Assembly: GCA_038373865.1 (NCBI GenBank)
Contig: JAXGGA010001579.1
Location: 1 to 64,000 of the forward strand
DNA from: Uloborus plumipes
Taxonomy: Eukaryota > Arthropoda > Arachnida > Araneae > Uloboridae
Direction of reading: 5' to 3'
DNA: 64,000 nucleotides
The translations under genes and the position numbers were made by a program. Of this stretch, positions 9,794 through 22,335 are shown in pieces. Each line of letters opens with the position of its first letter. Position 1 is the stretch's first letter. The notes beneath the pieces were generated by a model. The model saw nothing but the letters and a program-made list of their open reading frames with translations, did not search any database and was not told where the DNA came from.

Positions 9794-11914
9794 CAGTGCG
9801 ATGCAAAAGTTTAAACAAAATGCAAATATATGAATAAAATGAAATTTATTCAACGAAATGCTTTCAAATTTCTACTGCAGTTACACAATATGGTTCCAAA
9901 TACGTGTCTAGAGCTCTTAAAAATATAACTGGAACCAAATTTTGCACATTACAAAAGACATTCTTTTTCATTGTTGCAAAAGTTTAGACAATAGTCGGAT
10001 TTTGTGCAAATATCCCTTGAAATGTGATTGGTGGAGGAAAAGTGGGACTTTATTATTCAATTATAAAGTGCAGAGATTGCTGAATAAATAATCAAAAGCT
10101 CTGTAGTTCTCGAGAAAGAAGATGAGAAAGTTCGAAGTCGAAATTTGAAAACGAACCTACTTTATTAATTTTTTTCCTTTTAAATCGGCTCTAGTATGGT
10201 AGTACGTTGTTTTTTACATTGTGGAGAGCAAATTCAGACATGCGTATCGATCAAAAGACCAAGAAAAATTATATTTCCCAAAGATGAAGGAATTGAAAAA
10301 AAGGTTTGAACTGACTATTTGCCGTACAAAACTTCAACTTGGGTCAAAAACAGCACGTGACAGCATAAGTAGATGAACAACTGAATCGGAATGCATAAAA
10401 AAAAACAAAGAATTGTGCTTCAACATTTTCGGACAGTGTGTTCCAAATAAGCCAGATTTTAATGGTAAATGCAGCACAGCATATGATCATTGGATATTTC
10501 TCAAGTCCCGCGAAATGATGACCCATCTAGGCCATCTCAATTTTAATAATTTTGATCAAAGAAAGTACTATTCATTTTTTAGTCACGATGATACATATGC
10601 TGCTTTTCACATTAAAATCTGGCTTATTTGGGACACTCTGTCCGAAAAGGCTCAGGCACAATTCTTTGCTTTTTTTATGTATTCCGATTCAATTTTTCAT
10701 CTACTTATGCTGTCACGTGCTGTTTTTGACCCAAGTTGAAGTTTTGTAGGATTAAAGGTTAAAGGGCGAATCGTCAGTCTGAGCCGTTTTTTCAATTCCT
10801 TCATACTTAAGAAATATATTTTTTCTTGGACTTTTTGATCGATACGCATGTCTGAATTTGCTCTCCATAAAGTAAAAAATCTGGTATAGACCCCACACTA
10901 CTTCCTTTTACGTGTAAATTTCTTAGTAGTTGCCTTAAGTGTTAAAAAAAGTACTTGGAGTGAGCAAGGTAACAATTCAAATATTTACTCCCCGAATCTG
11001 CCACGAAACAATGCAAAAAATATTTTACAATGGTTAATTTTCTAAATATTGCTGATTTTAATATCATTCAGTGAATTTTTCGCAAAATATCGCCAATACC
11101 GCCAAGTCGAACCCAAATTCAAAAAACAACTTTTTTCGCCAAATTTGTCGCTAACTTGGCGATATGTCGCCATCTAGACCATCCTCAGAGCCTACATACC
11201 AAGCTAGACGCTTCTACGGCATATAGTTTTTGAGTTATGCGACACACATACGCATATACATCCGTACATACGTACATACAAACGTCACGAGAAAACTCGT
11301 CGTAATTAACTCGGGGGTGGTTGAAAAGGATTTTTCGGCTGCTTATATGTTGGTAGGTACATATGCACGTGCTGACAGGTCGAAAAAACTACTGAACATT
11401 CATTCGGGGGTGATCAAAAAGACTCAAATTTGAGTGATTTTTTTTCGCGATCACAATACTTCCTTTACTACGTAAGGAAGTAAAAACAATGTACTACCAT
11501 ACTAGAGCCGATTGTAAAGACAAAAAAAAAAAAAATAATAAAGTGGGTTCATGTTCAAATTTCTGCTTCCAAACTTTCTCATCTTCTTCACACAAGAACT
11601 ACAGAGCTTTTGAGATTTTGATTATTTATTCATCAATCGCTGCACTTCATAATTGAATAATAAAGTCCCGCCTTTCCTCCACCAATCACATTTCAAGGGA
11701 TATTTGCATAAAATCTGACGATTGTCTAACTTTGCAACAATGAAAAAAATGTCTTTTGTAATGTCCAAAATTTGATTCCAGTTATAGTTTTAAGAACTCA
11801 ACACGTATTGGGACCATATTGTGTACCTGCAGTAGAAATTTGAAAGCATTTCGTTGAATAGTTTTCTTTTTATTCACATATTTGCCTTTTGTCTAAACTT
11901 TTGCATCGCAGCTG
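9794..11914. mobile_element. Nested inverted-repeat element (mariner-like ends)
   Basis: The outer ends CAGT/CTGCGATGCAAAAGTTTA are inverted, with TA at 9792-9793 and 11915-11916. The outer arms cover about 9794-10215 and 11483-11914 (shared: TTCTACTGCAG, ATTTGAAAGCATTTCG, GCTCTAGTATGGTAGTAC). Inside lies a second palindrome (about 10208-10880; GGAGAGCAAATTCAGACATG pairs with its complement), itself containing a further inverted pair (ACTTGGGTCAAAAACAGCAC). Next to it is a ~600-bp insertion (10885-11482) bounded by ACTTCCTTT..ACG motifs. I found no transposase. Confidence 0.7.
10885..11482. repeat. Insert bounded by ACTTCCTTTTACG-type ends
   Basis: It separates the inner palindrome from the right outer arm and has no counterpart on the left, so it is probably a later insertion. 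It contains CGTACATACGTACATAC-type simple repeats and TGGCGATATGTCGCCATC, and ends with the hairpin ACTTCCTTTACTACGTAAGG. No coding sequence was seen. Confidence 0.45.
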
Positions 11915-11916
11915 TA

Positions 11917-14900
11917 AAGTCAGAAAAACATATTAAGAACATAAAAAACAGCAGCAAGAATTCGTACTTGATGTACTAACCGCATATGTTGTATCACATT
12001 TTTGATTGAATCAACCAATGGAAGCTCCATTATGCTTTGCCGCCTTCTACTTGCATATCTCACAGAGCAATTAACTTGCATTCGCTAACAAAACCAAAAA
12101 AAGAATAAATGAACGTAAAAACGAGAAACGCCAAGAATGGAGACGTTCCACTGTTAGGAGATCTTTTTCTACGTTTCCCGCAGAAGTCAGGTAAATTTTG
12201 TGGAAATATTCCTTGTTATATCATACAAAAGTTTAAATATGATGAGAGTCAGTATGCAGGAGACTACGGAGAACTCGGTTTGACGCTGCACTGGAATTTG
12301 TAATCGCATGGAAATATAAAGTATGAGTCTCTCTCGTCAAATAAATAATTACATAGATTTCCACAGCAAGGCAAATTTTATGAATAATAAGATAATGTTA
12401 AGATAATATAGCTATAACTTTGTTGAACATATTCAGCTATCAATTAGTCAAGGAGCTTTTAAACGGTGACTTTGAGAGGGGATGTTCACGAGATTGTGGA
12501 AGTTTGCAACCAGTGGGAGGGGGGGGGGGGGAGTTGTTCCAAGAAGTGTGACATTATACATTTTTTTTCGTGTAAGAGTATGCTAATGAAAGATGGTGTG
12601 ACATATGACAAACGAGATAAAGAGGTAAGGTGAAGTGTGACACTTTGTGACAAAGGGAGGAGGAAGGTTTGAGGTCATTTAAAGACAGCCCTCAAACACC
12701 ATCACTAGTGCTTTGTTTAATGAGAAGATGTGCGGGGGACCCCAGGGTGTCAAGTGTCAATGAGAAGACAAATTTGATGAACATTATCTGAACTAAACTC
12801 GTTAAAGCAATGCTGTTGGTCTCTTTAATCAACGATGCAAAGATGAATGCAGTTTAGCTTCACATTAGGTCACGAGGTGACGCCGCTATTTCTAATTAGT
12901 TTCTTGCTGCTTATCATTATTATTATCAGTTTTTTTTTAATAATGAAAAATTGCATGAGGTGCTGAGAAATTTTTTTTTTTATTGTATTGAAGGTTCCAA
13001 GTGGCGACAAGGTTGAAGACCGTTTGTATAAACTCGGCAAACAAGATATATTCGTATCTCCTTATTATGTTGACGTATACATAGTTAATCCTACATAACA
13101 GAAAGTATTGGTGCCATTCCCTCGAGATGCTGAATTTATTTTTTTTCAAAACAACATAAGAGAGATTAACCACTCAAAGACTCAAAGAGAGGGAAGAATG
13201 ATAAAGTCGCTATCGTATTAATTTCATTTCAGCTTCCTATACGTCCATAGATGGCAGCACTACTTTTAGTAATTTTCATGCTGCTTATCGTTATTGTCAT
13301 GGATTGTTTTTAAAGACATGTTCGTGCAAAAATTGTGCATATTTCCTCGAAAAAAATAAATGTTTCTGAAGGGTCCCTGAGAGGAAGAGGTTGAAGGTTA
13401 TTGGTCTCGAACTTGTTAAAATAATGTTGTTGCTTCGTAGTTTCTAGTTTAATCAACGCTCTAATCAGGCATTTTTTAGCTTTACTTTATGTCACTAGAT
13501 GGCGTCACTATTTATAGTGCATTTGAATAGGAAAATGGCTTTTCAGATTATCAAATTCTAGTTCAAATTTGAGAAATAAGTTGTCCTATGTTGATGCAAC
13601 ATTTAATTAGTCCTAACTTCAAAATTTCGAGAGGGCTCATATTTTCTTTCTGATTCTATATTCTATGAATCTTGTACTCATCACAAACTGTGAAAGACAC
13701 AAAATCTATATGTTTGGTCTCAATTTCAGCCATTCTCAACCAATGGTCGGGCAGCCGGTACAGGAACGTAAAGAAATGAGACCGGTCTTCAATAATTTTA
13801 ACAAGTTAAAGAAAAATTTTCTTGTTTGAAAAACAAAATCTTATTAAATAAAAAAAATGTGATAAAATAGTAAATTACAATAAAATGTAAAATATTGTTT
13901 TATTTAGGAGCTAGATCATCTCCTAAATCACGGTTGCTAAATGCAAATCTACTTATGATACTACAGTTAAAAAAAAAAACTGGGTAAAATTTTGTATACT
14001 ATGAGTAGTTTTATCACTTATGAAATTTACCTTCCCCTTTTTGTCTCACAAATCCCTTTACTTTTCCGGAAACGAGATATCAACAACTGTCTCGCCTAGA
14101 GAAATGAACTATAGTACAAATGAAGTTTATGGCACTAAACTAAATCGTAAAGTCAATTTTTTTATTACCTCATAATGTCACCTTACAAAGCTCAGAATTA
14201 TTATGGAAGATTATGCATAAATGGAGAAATAGAATCTAAGCACATCATTCACCAGTTTAAAAAAAAATCTTCGCTAACTCAATTGTGAGGAATGAAAACT
14301 AAACAATGAGACTCTGAAAACGTCAAAAACAACACGATGAAACCTTAGCAAATGCTGTATCTTCTGTATAAAAGTATAAAGATGAATCTCGTTTGCAAGT
14401 ATATTTGACAGAAAATTATCCAAAATATCTCTTTGAACATATCATTGATTGTAATATCTAGGTGACAAATCAAAGCTAATATTATTCGTGTTGCTTAAAG
14501 AAAACCTCACAGTAGCTAAAAAATCTCTTTTCATGTAGTGCTCCTCTGATAAGTTGGCCTCCGATACTGTGATATTGTTTCCCTCTTTTTCGCGGAATAT
14601 AAAAGGGTAACTGGCGCTAAATTGAAAATGTTTCAATTCAAATTCGCCCAAAATATTCTTTCCTATTACCCAAAAAAGAAGGAAAGTTTGTCAATGTCGG
14701 AGGTAAACTTACCACAGGAGCACTATACGTGGCTGGATCAGAGCAATATCGCTTTCAACACAGTCATTCACGCTTTTCGTTTTGTTCACTTTTGTTTTAG
14801 TTTTGAGATCGATGAAGTTGAAGTCCAAAAACCACAACTTACGATTCATAAAAAGGTATAACATACAATTGATTTGTGAATATCTTCTACAGTCTCTCGT

Positions 14901-15308
14901 AGTTTCATGTGGTGACATCTAGTTGAACTTACGAGAATTACAACTTATCCCCCCCCCCACCCGAAATCAAACTACATTCCTTAGAAACCGAACTAACAGC
15001 AAACATGCCTTAACTATCGGAAAACCCCGAGATTATGCCTCTCTTTAGAAGAAACAAGGCATCTTAATGGTTTTAGTAAGCTGTACTAGTTAATTAATTT
15101 GTTTTAAACTGAAATGGAAAATGAAATTTTACAAACAAAAAATAAAAGTTTACAACTTTCAATTCATCCTGACCCTTAATATTCTTCAATTGATCTAAAT
15201 TTTAGTTTGACAATTTACTTAGTTAAGTAGAATAAGGACTGCAATGTGAAGACATATTTCTCTAGTGAGGAGTTAAAGCTTATAACATTTGAAATCTTTG
15301 TGATCACG
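11917..15308. other. Gene-poor stretch with a diverged repeat
   Basis: Three diverged copies of a ~120-bp motif (around 12815-12935, 13220-13315 and 13430-13535) share TTTAATCAACG, TAGCTT.AC.T and GATGGCGTCACTATTT-type text. There is also a 13-G run at 12519-12531 and a 10-C run at 14949-14958. No gene or RNA could be supported. Confidence 0.45.
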
Positions 15309-15310
15309 TA

Positions 15311-15872
15311 CAGTGAACTCTCACTTATACGCCGCCTCATTTATGCGCCTTTTTCACTTATACGACGATTTTAAATGGTCCCAGCACATTCCATAGAAAA
15401 ATAATGATAGTATCATTCGTTTATGCGTCGCTCTAAAGATAAATATTTCACTTATGCGCCGAATTTTCCCTAAAATGTAAAAAATTTAATCTAGTTTCTT
15501 TAAAAAATAAGCATTTTTCTTCACTTTTCTGTTTAATCTTTCGCCTTTATTGCTCACGGAAGGCATTTTTTCCGCATGAACTAGAGTTCGGAGAGGTACA
15601 ATTATCTATTATGCATCGTTTTAAAGGGAACAGTTTGCAATTAGGAATGCAGCAATTTTTGTTTTCTCTTTATCATTGTAGTTACATTACAGTAATTGCC
15701 AAACCGTAGTATAATATGTCCCTTTCCTATTGAAACATTCTTATTCATTCTCTCATTAGAAGCTATGTTCTGTTTTAGTCCTTTAAATACGCTTGTTCAC
15801 TTATGCGTCTCTCTCACTTATGCGCCATTTTCTGTTGGTCCTTTGAGCCGGCGCATAGGTGAGAGTTCACTG
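15311..15872. mobile_element. pogo-like MITE, copy 1
   Basis: The inverted ends CAGTGAACTCTCACTTATA are at both edges, with TA at 15309-15310 and 15873-15874. Inside, ACTTATGCGCC / GGCGCATAAGT motifs recur. A second copy in the opposite orientation is at 62125-62676. It is non-coding. The TA duplication and CAGT..CTC ends resemble pogo/Tigger-type elements; that assignment is inference. Confidence 0.8.
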
Positions 15873-15952
15873 TATTTAATATTCAGAATCAGTTCAACAA
15901 TTAATGCTCATTTGGTAGTTAATTTTGTTTTCCAAACTTCGTTGCGACTTAC

Positions 15953-16085
15953 CTGGAAGGGTTTCCACAGATTTGGATAGGGAACATTGACGAACGTATA
16001 GCTGGTAAAAGGCAGAAATAATGACGCATACGCCAGTCATGGAAAATGCGTAGAGCCAAGGGAACAACAGTACTTTTTCCAGGTT
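15953..16085 (-). CDS. SLC10-like symporter, exon D (last membrane segment)
   Basis: Seen: acceptor TTTTTCCCGTTGCAG, 133 bases, donor CCAG|GTAAGT. In phase 0 from exon C it reads NLEKVLLFPWLYAF then SMTGVCVIISAFYQLYVRQ, followed by a hydrophilic start of tail (CSLSKSVETLP). Known: SLC10 proteins end with this FP-x-x-Y aromatic helix followed by a basic cytoplasmic tail (Y-x-L-Y-x-R), so this is the final transmembrane helix. The exon ends in phase 1, so at least one more exon with the tail and stop should lie below 15953. I did not find it, and short tail exons are hard to see. A palindromic repeat starts about 45 bp upstream of the acceptor, inside the intron. Confidence 0.82.
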
Positions 16086-16129
16086 CTGCAACGGGAAAAA
16101 TGCGATGCAATTGTTATTATTAATAATAC

Positions 16130-16704
16130 GATTATGCAATACACCGCCAACTCGGCTATTTCGATCCATGGACTGCAGTTTCGAGCTTGTCATTCACTCA
16201 TCAGCATGGAATACGAAAGTAGTTGAGTTGGAGGCAAAAATCCTCTTATAAAGCAAAGAGAGCTAAAAAAACTGGTAGCTAATGTGAAATTAGAATACCA
16301 GCGAGCGACCGCACGTGGTACGGTACAACTCGTAAATTTTTTAGACAGAGCTCAAGGTATAGCGCAGTGAACAACCGCCCCTAAGCAAGGGCTAAGGCAG
16401 AAACATGCAATACACCGCCAACTCGGCCATTTCGATCCACGGACTGCAGTTTCAAGCTTATTATGCTCTCATCAGCATGGAATATGAAAGTAGTCGAGTT
16501 GGAGGCAATTCTAATTACACATTAGCTACCAGTTTTTTCGGTTCACTTGCTTTATAACAGGATTTCTGCCTCCAACTCGACTACTTTCGTATTCCATGCT
16601 GATGAGAGCATAATAAGCTCGAAACAGCTGTCCATGGATCGAAATTGCCGAGTTGGCGGTGTATCGCATGCTTCTGCCTTAGCCCTTGCTTAGGGGCGGT
16701 TACT
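16130..16704. mobile_element. Palindromic repeat family S, copy 1 (1.5 units)
   Basis: The unit AATACACCGCCAACTCGGC..GGACTGCAGTTTC..ATCAGCATGGAATA..GTTGGAGGC appears at 16138 and 16405 on the plus strand and inverted at 16566-16670. The inner palindrome 16368-16704 is capped by CCGCCCCTAAGCAAGGGCT on both sides. A related structure with CCCGTAAGCCAGGGCTGAGG is at 48187-48745. It lies in the SLC10-like intron, close to exon D. Confidence 0.65.
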
Positions 16705-16754
16705 TACTGCTTTAGACGCTTTTAGTAGTTGTACATGTGGGTTTGTTTGTATGT

Positions 16755-17010
16755 ATGTATGTATGTAGCTCTAAATAAAAGATAAAATTCACCTTCTTTA
16801 CAAATATAAAAGTAATATATTTAACACTATTACTAATACTAAAGGCTAAACTATATTAGATGTTGATGTATTATAAGTGTTTCAGTTGTTTGTATGTAAC
16901 TCTGAATAAAAGATAAAATTCACGCTCTTTACAAAAATAAAATATATTTAATACTATTAGTGATTCCAAAGTCTAAACTATATTACATATTGATGTATTA
17001 TAAGTGTATA
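16755..17010. repeat. Diverged tandem duplication (~130 bp x 2)
   Basis: Both halves contain TAAAAGATAAAATTCAC, CTCTTTACAAA (first half CTTCTTTACAAA), CTAAACTATATTA and GATGTATTATAAGTGT. It starts beside a short (GTAT)n run. It is non-coding, inside the SLC10-like intron. Confidence 0.6.
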
Positions 17011-17948
17011 TAAGCTTAGCGGATATTCAATAGTTTTGAAAATCAGATGGGAAATCAGAGTATCATGAAATATAGTTTGATTAGCTCTAGTCTTCCGTAA
17101 TTTGATTAACTTTAAAAGCATGTTTTTTAGTTTTTTTGAACTACAATTTATTTTATTAAACTCAGTTACCTACAGTGCGAGGTTTGCTATTATCAAACAA
17201 TGTGTCTTCATTAGTTGAGAGGTATCAGATTGGTTCTAGGATATTTTTAAAGGCATTTTTGCTTGTTTTATAATGCCATAAATTTTTAATTATACTCTTT
17301 CTTTTTCCAAACAAAATTGAAAAATGGTACAGTGAAGCTCATGCTGATTTTGCGTCTATTGGGACGGCAAAAATTACATCTGTCGCAACAGGCAGTCGCC
17401 ATGGGTATCCCGCCAAATACGGGTATGTGCTTCACAGCAGACATCTGACAGAAGGAGCACATAGTTGATTCACTTTCGTCAATACTAAACAGAACTTTTG
17501 CTTGATTTAACAACATATAGACTGTCAAATGACATTCTATAATCTTTGGAATTTCGATAAATATGGCGGGCTTTTCAAGCAATTATTTTAGGAATATATA
17601 AAATTGTTCTTAGTCTTACTTGTGATATTCCAAATATGAAAAGCTATCTTTGAAATGTCAAGGATTCAATGTACCCCTGAGTCACAAAACAGAATGTCCT
17701 TATTAATGAGCTCTCATAAAAAAGTTTTTCTCCATAAATTTGTGCTTTTATTTCTTTAAACTGGTATCACTGATATTCGGTCCGATTGACCTTGCAGTAA
17801 TTTATAGACAAAAACTAATTCCATACCTTATGAAGTACAAAATATTCTCCCCTCATAGATGGATTTAGAAACTTGTAACATTCTGCTCTATCTCTGCTTT
17901 CTTTCTGTGATTCTTTTTTTGGATACCTGTTCTATATTTTGCATTATG

Positions 17949-18231
17949 CACTGTTAAAAACTACAGGTTGCATAAGGCACCTTTAAGGGTTAAACGTTGT
18001 AGCACAAGAGGCACCGTCTGAGGGGTGACACTTGAATCTCTATGGCACCTTTGAAGGTACCATTTGACTCCTTCGGGTGTCATAAGACACCAATAGGGTG
18101 CCATTTGGAGCACAAATGGCACCTTCAGGGGTACCTTAGGGAGTCAGTTGGCACCCCTCAGGGGAGGGGGAGCTGGTATTAAAACGTTTCACACTTAAAG
18201 GTGCCTTGTGCAACCTATAGTTTTAACAGTG
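17949..18231. mobile_element. Palindromic MITE rich in GGCACC
   Basis: The inverted ends CACTGTTAAAACTATAGG (one mismatch) at both edges are followed by TTGCA.AAGGCACCTTTAA. The interior repeats GGCACC/GGTGCC about ten times. No clear target duplication and no coding capacity. The CACTG ends resemble the TTTACAG family only in the first bases. Confidence 0.7.
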
Positions 18232-20289
18232 TGGGGTTCAGACTCTCATAACACTGTTTAGTTATGTATGAAGCATGTCTTTCATGTTTTAAGCCAAGAA
18301 GAGATATGCTAAACAGTCAGCAGCAGCTAATATTTTTAGTGATGAACATTTTAAAGTTATTAACTAAAGACATTAGTACGCTTATTGCGTAAAGTTAACA
18401 ACATTAACATTGAGAAAGTTAAGTCAGAAGTTTTCCCACCACGCTTTTCCCAGTATGACTTTATTTGAGACCTTCTGCGCGCAGTGAGTATATGAAGTAA
18501 CAAGCAGCTGCCCTTCACAATTCGCAGCAGATATCAAGACCTGGAAGAGCATCGTGGGACATCAAGCCCACGATTTCTCAATACTATTGTTGGCTTGCTG
18601 CAGTCGCGATGAAACAGGAACATAAGTAATCGCTTCAAAATGTTCCTTACTAGTCAAGGGCATACGGATGTTGAAATACGACATCAAACTAACCAGGGGC
18701 TTTGTATTTCTTCCATATTTTCATTTTAGGCGTAGAAATGCGTGCATTTTGCTTCGTGTTGCATGGAAAATCGTTCTTCATATCTGATGAAGCATTGCTT
18801 ATGTATCACACATCGCGCAGTAGCATCTGGCAAGTAATATCGTGGAAGAAATGTGAGGTGAATGTAATTAAGATTAAAAACATTCAATAGAGAAAGCACA
18901 GTATTGATTCTCAATCTCTAACATAAAATAAGCTTTCGTTTCATTGTTAGGTGACATTGTCGTATCTCAACGTAGTTTGAGAACATTAGAGGGGGAGGAG
19001 GTGATAGCAACTTAGAGCATATATTTATAATAGATAGCACATGATATATCAACAAACGTAGACATGAAATAGGTTTTCGTTTCATTGTCACGTGGCACAA
19101 CGAAGTGCCACCGCATTTCAACGGAATTTGAGAAAAATAAGAAACGAGAGCTACTTAGAGCAGTAAAGATAGCGCAGGATTGATTCCAATCACCACAGCA
19201 ATAAGTGGGTTCTTATTTCATTGTAACTTGATATTACGTCACTTAACTCAGTGGCGTTAGAATTCAAGTAGTTGTTTTTTTCCCATGAGTAAAATAATGT
19301 ATAACTCGAGTAGATATAATAAAAACCGTTAACAACCAATGATGGCCAATGATTAATCCCTCCGAGGAGGAGTACAAAGATCTGTCACGTGACAATAAAG
19401 AAATTGACTGGTCTCCGTGGAATTTTTTTTTGGAATTCTAAAAGGGGTTTCATTTTATGTGTTTACTTCTGAGACTTGTACTGGAAAAATGTTTCGAACT
19501 GTTATCAAAGTCATAAAAGTGAAGCGCTAATGAAATCAGTTGTCTGTTTTAGTGATGGGACTGGTCATCAACGGACGGAATTTTCCAGGCAACAGAAGGA
19601 GTTGGTCATAACTGAAGGATACATCAATCAGTTCATGCATAAAATTATGCATAATTCTGTACCGCAGAACCAGAACGACGTAAGTCCAAAAATGGCAATT
19701 TTCACTTTTTTGCTGCATTGTATGTAGAATCTTATTCCGCATCGACCCATGAGAACGTTATTCTAGAAAAGAAATTCCTTCACAATTATTTAGCAGCGTT
19801 AAAAGAGCGCGAGTCCCATCCTTTGCATGCATCCGACAATCGTTTTCGCCCTCTACTGAAAAGTGACGAAAATGGACTTACGTTAGTCTGATTCTGAGGT
19901 ACAGAACTTATGTTCACAGGTTAAAATAATGATAATAATATAGTAATGTAAAAAAGTCAAGAAGTTATGAAACCTTGACTTCATACATTCTAACTCCATC
20001 GAACGAAAGGCACGCTTTTTTTTTTGTTTGATCGCATAATAATATTAAAACAAAAAGATGAAAGTCACTTTTTGAGCAGTTGTACGAGTGTGATGAACTT
20101 AGAATTAAAAATAACTTTAAAGGTTTGGTACATTAAATATAATTGAAAATATATTTGAGGAAATTTGCGGAATTGAAGTACTTATATTTTTCATCAAGTC
20201 TTAAACAAATTTTAGGTGTCACCTGGAACAGACCGCCGGATGACACTTTTCATCCAGTGATTTCACTCCGGTCATGGTTTCATACATAC

Positions 20290-20549
20290 GTGGAATGGGA
20301 AAGACAACGAAGCTACTGTGAGTGCCGTGCCGACATTTTGAACTCCGCTCTCGATGGATATCGTCCTTCTGACTTGAGGCTTCTGGCGACACAGCCACGC
20401 TGACGTATAACCGAGGGAGAAGCCCAGGAAAGGAAGGATGACGACAGAGAAGTAGAGTTGCCAGGGCACGTTCGCGAAAATGTTGGGGAAGATGAAGAAT
20501 TCCATACTTTGACATATCACAATGATGAGCAGCCCGCGTAGCTGCCGAT
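20290..20549 (-). CDS. SLC10-like symporter, internal exon C with a 1-base frameshift
   Basis: Seen: acceptor CACTTTCAG, then 260 bases, then donor CAC|GTATGT. From the phase-0 junction it reads Ile-Gly-Ser-Tyr-Ala-Gly, after which the frame is lost and a TGA follows. The next frame continues with LLIIVICQSMEFF, then the conserved ISIESGVQNVGTALTVASL and LSFPFH. Inserting one base in the C run at 20533-20535 (plus strand) would restore 87 codons. Known: the E..(G).QN motif is the Na2-site Glu/Gln of SLC10 proteins and is intact here. Odd: the exon is otherwise well preserved, with good splice sites, so a sequencing or assembly homopolymer error is at least as likely as a real null allele. The intron to exon B is 5.8 kb and filled with repeats. 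Confidence 0.8.
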
Positions 20550-21720
20550 CTGAAAGTGAAATAGAACCAAATATTTTAATGGAAGTTGAATACTCTTTCC
20601 GTCTCAAATTAGTTGCTGCATTTGAATACTTTTGAACTGCTTTCTGACACTAACAACTTAATTATTTCCAACATTTTCAGAGATTTTAGGATGCTATGTT
20701 ATCAATAAACAACATTTACTTGCAAAGCATTTTTTTCTGAAAGTAGTATTGAATTTGTCTCAGAAATCTACAGTTCGAAAAATTTGAAGCAATGCCCTAT
20801 CTTGTAAGGACACGACAATCAGTATGTTACAGAAAGATCATTTTGCATTCTAGCGAATAAATTATTGATTAGATAACTTCATGTAATTACTGGAGGAAGA
20901 CTCCTTACAAAAGGGAGCGTGGCTCAAAAATGTGGAATCACTGGTTTTTGAAACTAATTTGGCACTGACTTAAAGGGAGAATCAAGGAATACTTGGAAAG
21001 TAAATGTTGTTGATTGACAGCAGAACTCTGAAATCATCAGTTTCTATATATAGTTCAAAACAAAAAGTAAAAGTTACATCTATGAAATGTATTGAAAGCT
21101 TATTTGTATGTATTTCATTTTTACATATAAAGCAACGTAGAATAAACATAATACACTTGATTAAGATCAATTTTGAAAAATTAGCAAACATTATTAAGTC
21201 AAAAAAGAATTTGAAAACACCAAGTGACAGCTTCTACTTAAAGTTGACTGAGTGAGAATCATTATTACTTCACCCTCAGAAATAACTCTGACATAATCTG
21301 CATCAGGCCAATAAAAAGTGTTACATTTTCTATTCTTTTTCGAAAATATCTCTATAAGTTCTTCATTGCATCATCAACTTCCAAAACTAAAGCTATATAA
21401 TACTTTATGGTTTTTTCTTTGATGCAAGTTTCCAATTCATAGTTACCTGCCTTTACAGTTTTTTTAGCTGAACTGTCAGTTATTTCTCGGTCTGTATTTT
21501 ATAACAGAAATTACTTTATCCTAGTTGTTTTTCATTTTGAAATCGTCACTTTTCTGACGGGACTCTTTTACTCCATAGTGAGGGGATCCACTTGCCATTT
21601 ATAGGGAAAAGTTACGATGTGAGTGGAACTCCTCTTGTTAGACACTTATTAAAAATACTTTGAAACTTGGGATTCCTATTACAACATGCACTTTTGGTTA
21701 AACTATACATAGCAATTTAA

Positions 21721-22115
21721 TGGACATATCGCACCCTTGCTAAAAAAGTGCCACAACTCAAAAAACTACGTTTTCCAGGAATTGCAAAAAACTGTTCCCG
21801 GGCTGATTAGGCACATTTTAGTATTTTTGAATTTGTCAATATGAAGACCGATACATCTGAAACTATGATCTTTAGTTACGCACGTTACTCTACGACGGCT
21901 GGACGACAACTCAAGATGTGGCATTTCAGTGGAAGGGGTCCTATGCATCTTGATAACAACAAAACGCCATAACTGCCCTTTGGCGGCTGATTTTTCAATG
22001 TAACTTCTGGCTCTTTTGAAGATTGGTAGAGACGTGTAAACTACGTCTAATGACGGTCATAACTCAAAAATTACAATTTTTGAGTTGTGGCACATTTGTA
22101 GCAAGAATACGATAT
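21721..22115. mobile_element. Inverted-repeat element with GTGCCACAACTCAAAAA arms
   Basis: The left arm (ATATCGCACCCTTGCTA..GTGCCACAACTCAAAAA, 21725-21768) is mirrored at 22063-22113. The interior of ~290 bp has no coding capacity. It is followed by an (AAAT)n run at 22118-22155. Confidence 0.55.
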
Positions 22116-22335
22116 ATACAAAATAAATAAATAAATAAATAAATAAATAAAAATAAAAAAAGCAATAAAAACTAACTTGGAAAAACTTTTTCGAAAAATT
22201 GCTAGAATTCCCTTAAGATATTTTTCGGAATTTGTTTTTTACATAAAGTTTTAGAAAAAAGTTCCCCGAAACCTAAATGTACACAAACTTCAATGAAATG
22301 CGGCATGATCAGTATAAAAAAGAATAAAAATTGCA

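Larger units (their letters stand above)
16086..20289 (-). other. SLC10-like intron C-D
   Basis: This is a 4.2-kb intron. It contains a palindromic repeat family (16130-16704), a diverged ~130-bp tandem duplication (16755-17010), a palindromic MITE (17949-18231), and diverged repeats sharing TTTCATTGT-type motifs (18930-19260). The remainder is AT-rich with no coding sequence I can support. Confidence 0.65.

Noticed and set aside
20143..20403. Plus-strand frame across the SLC10-like exon C
   Set aside because: It is the antisense of a well-supported exon with splice sites on the minus strand.
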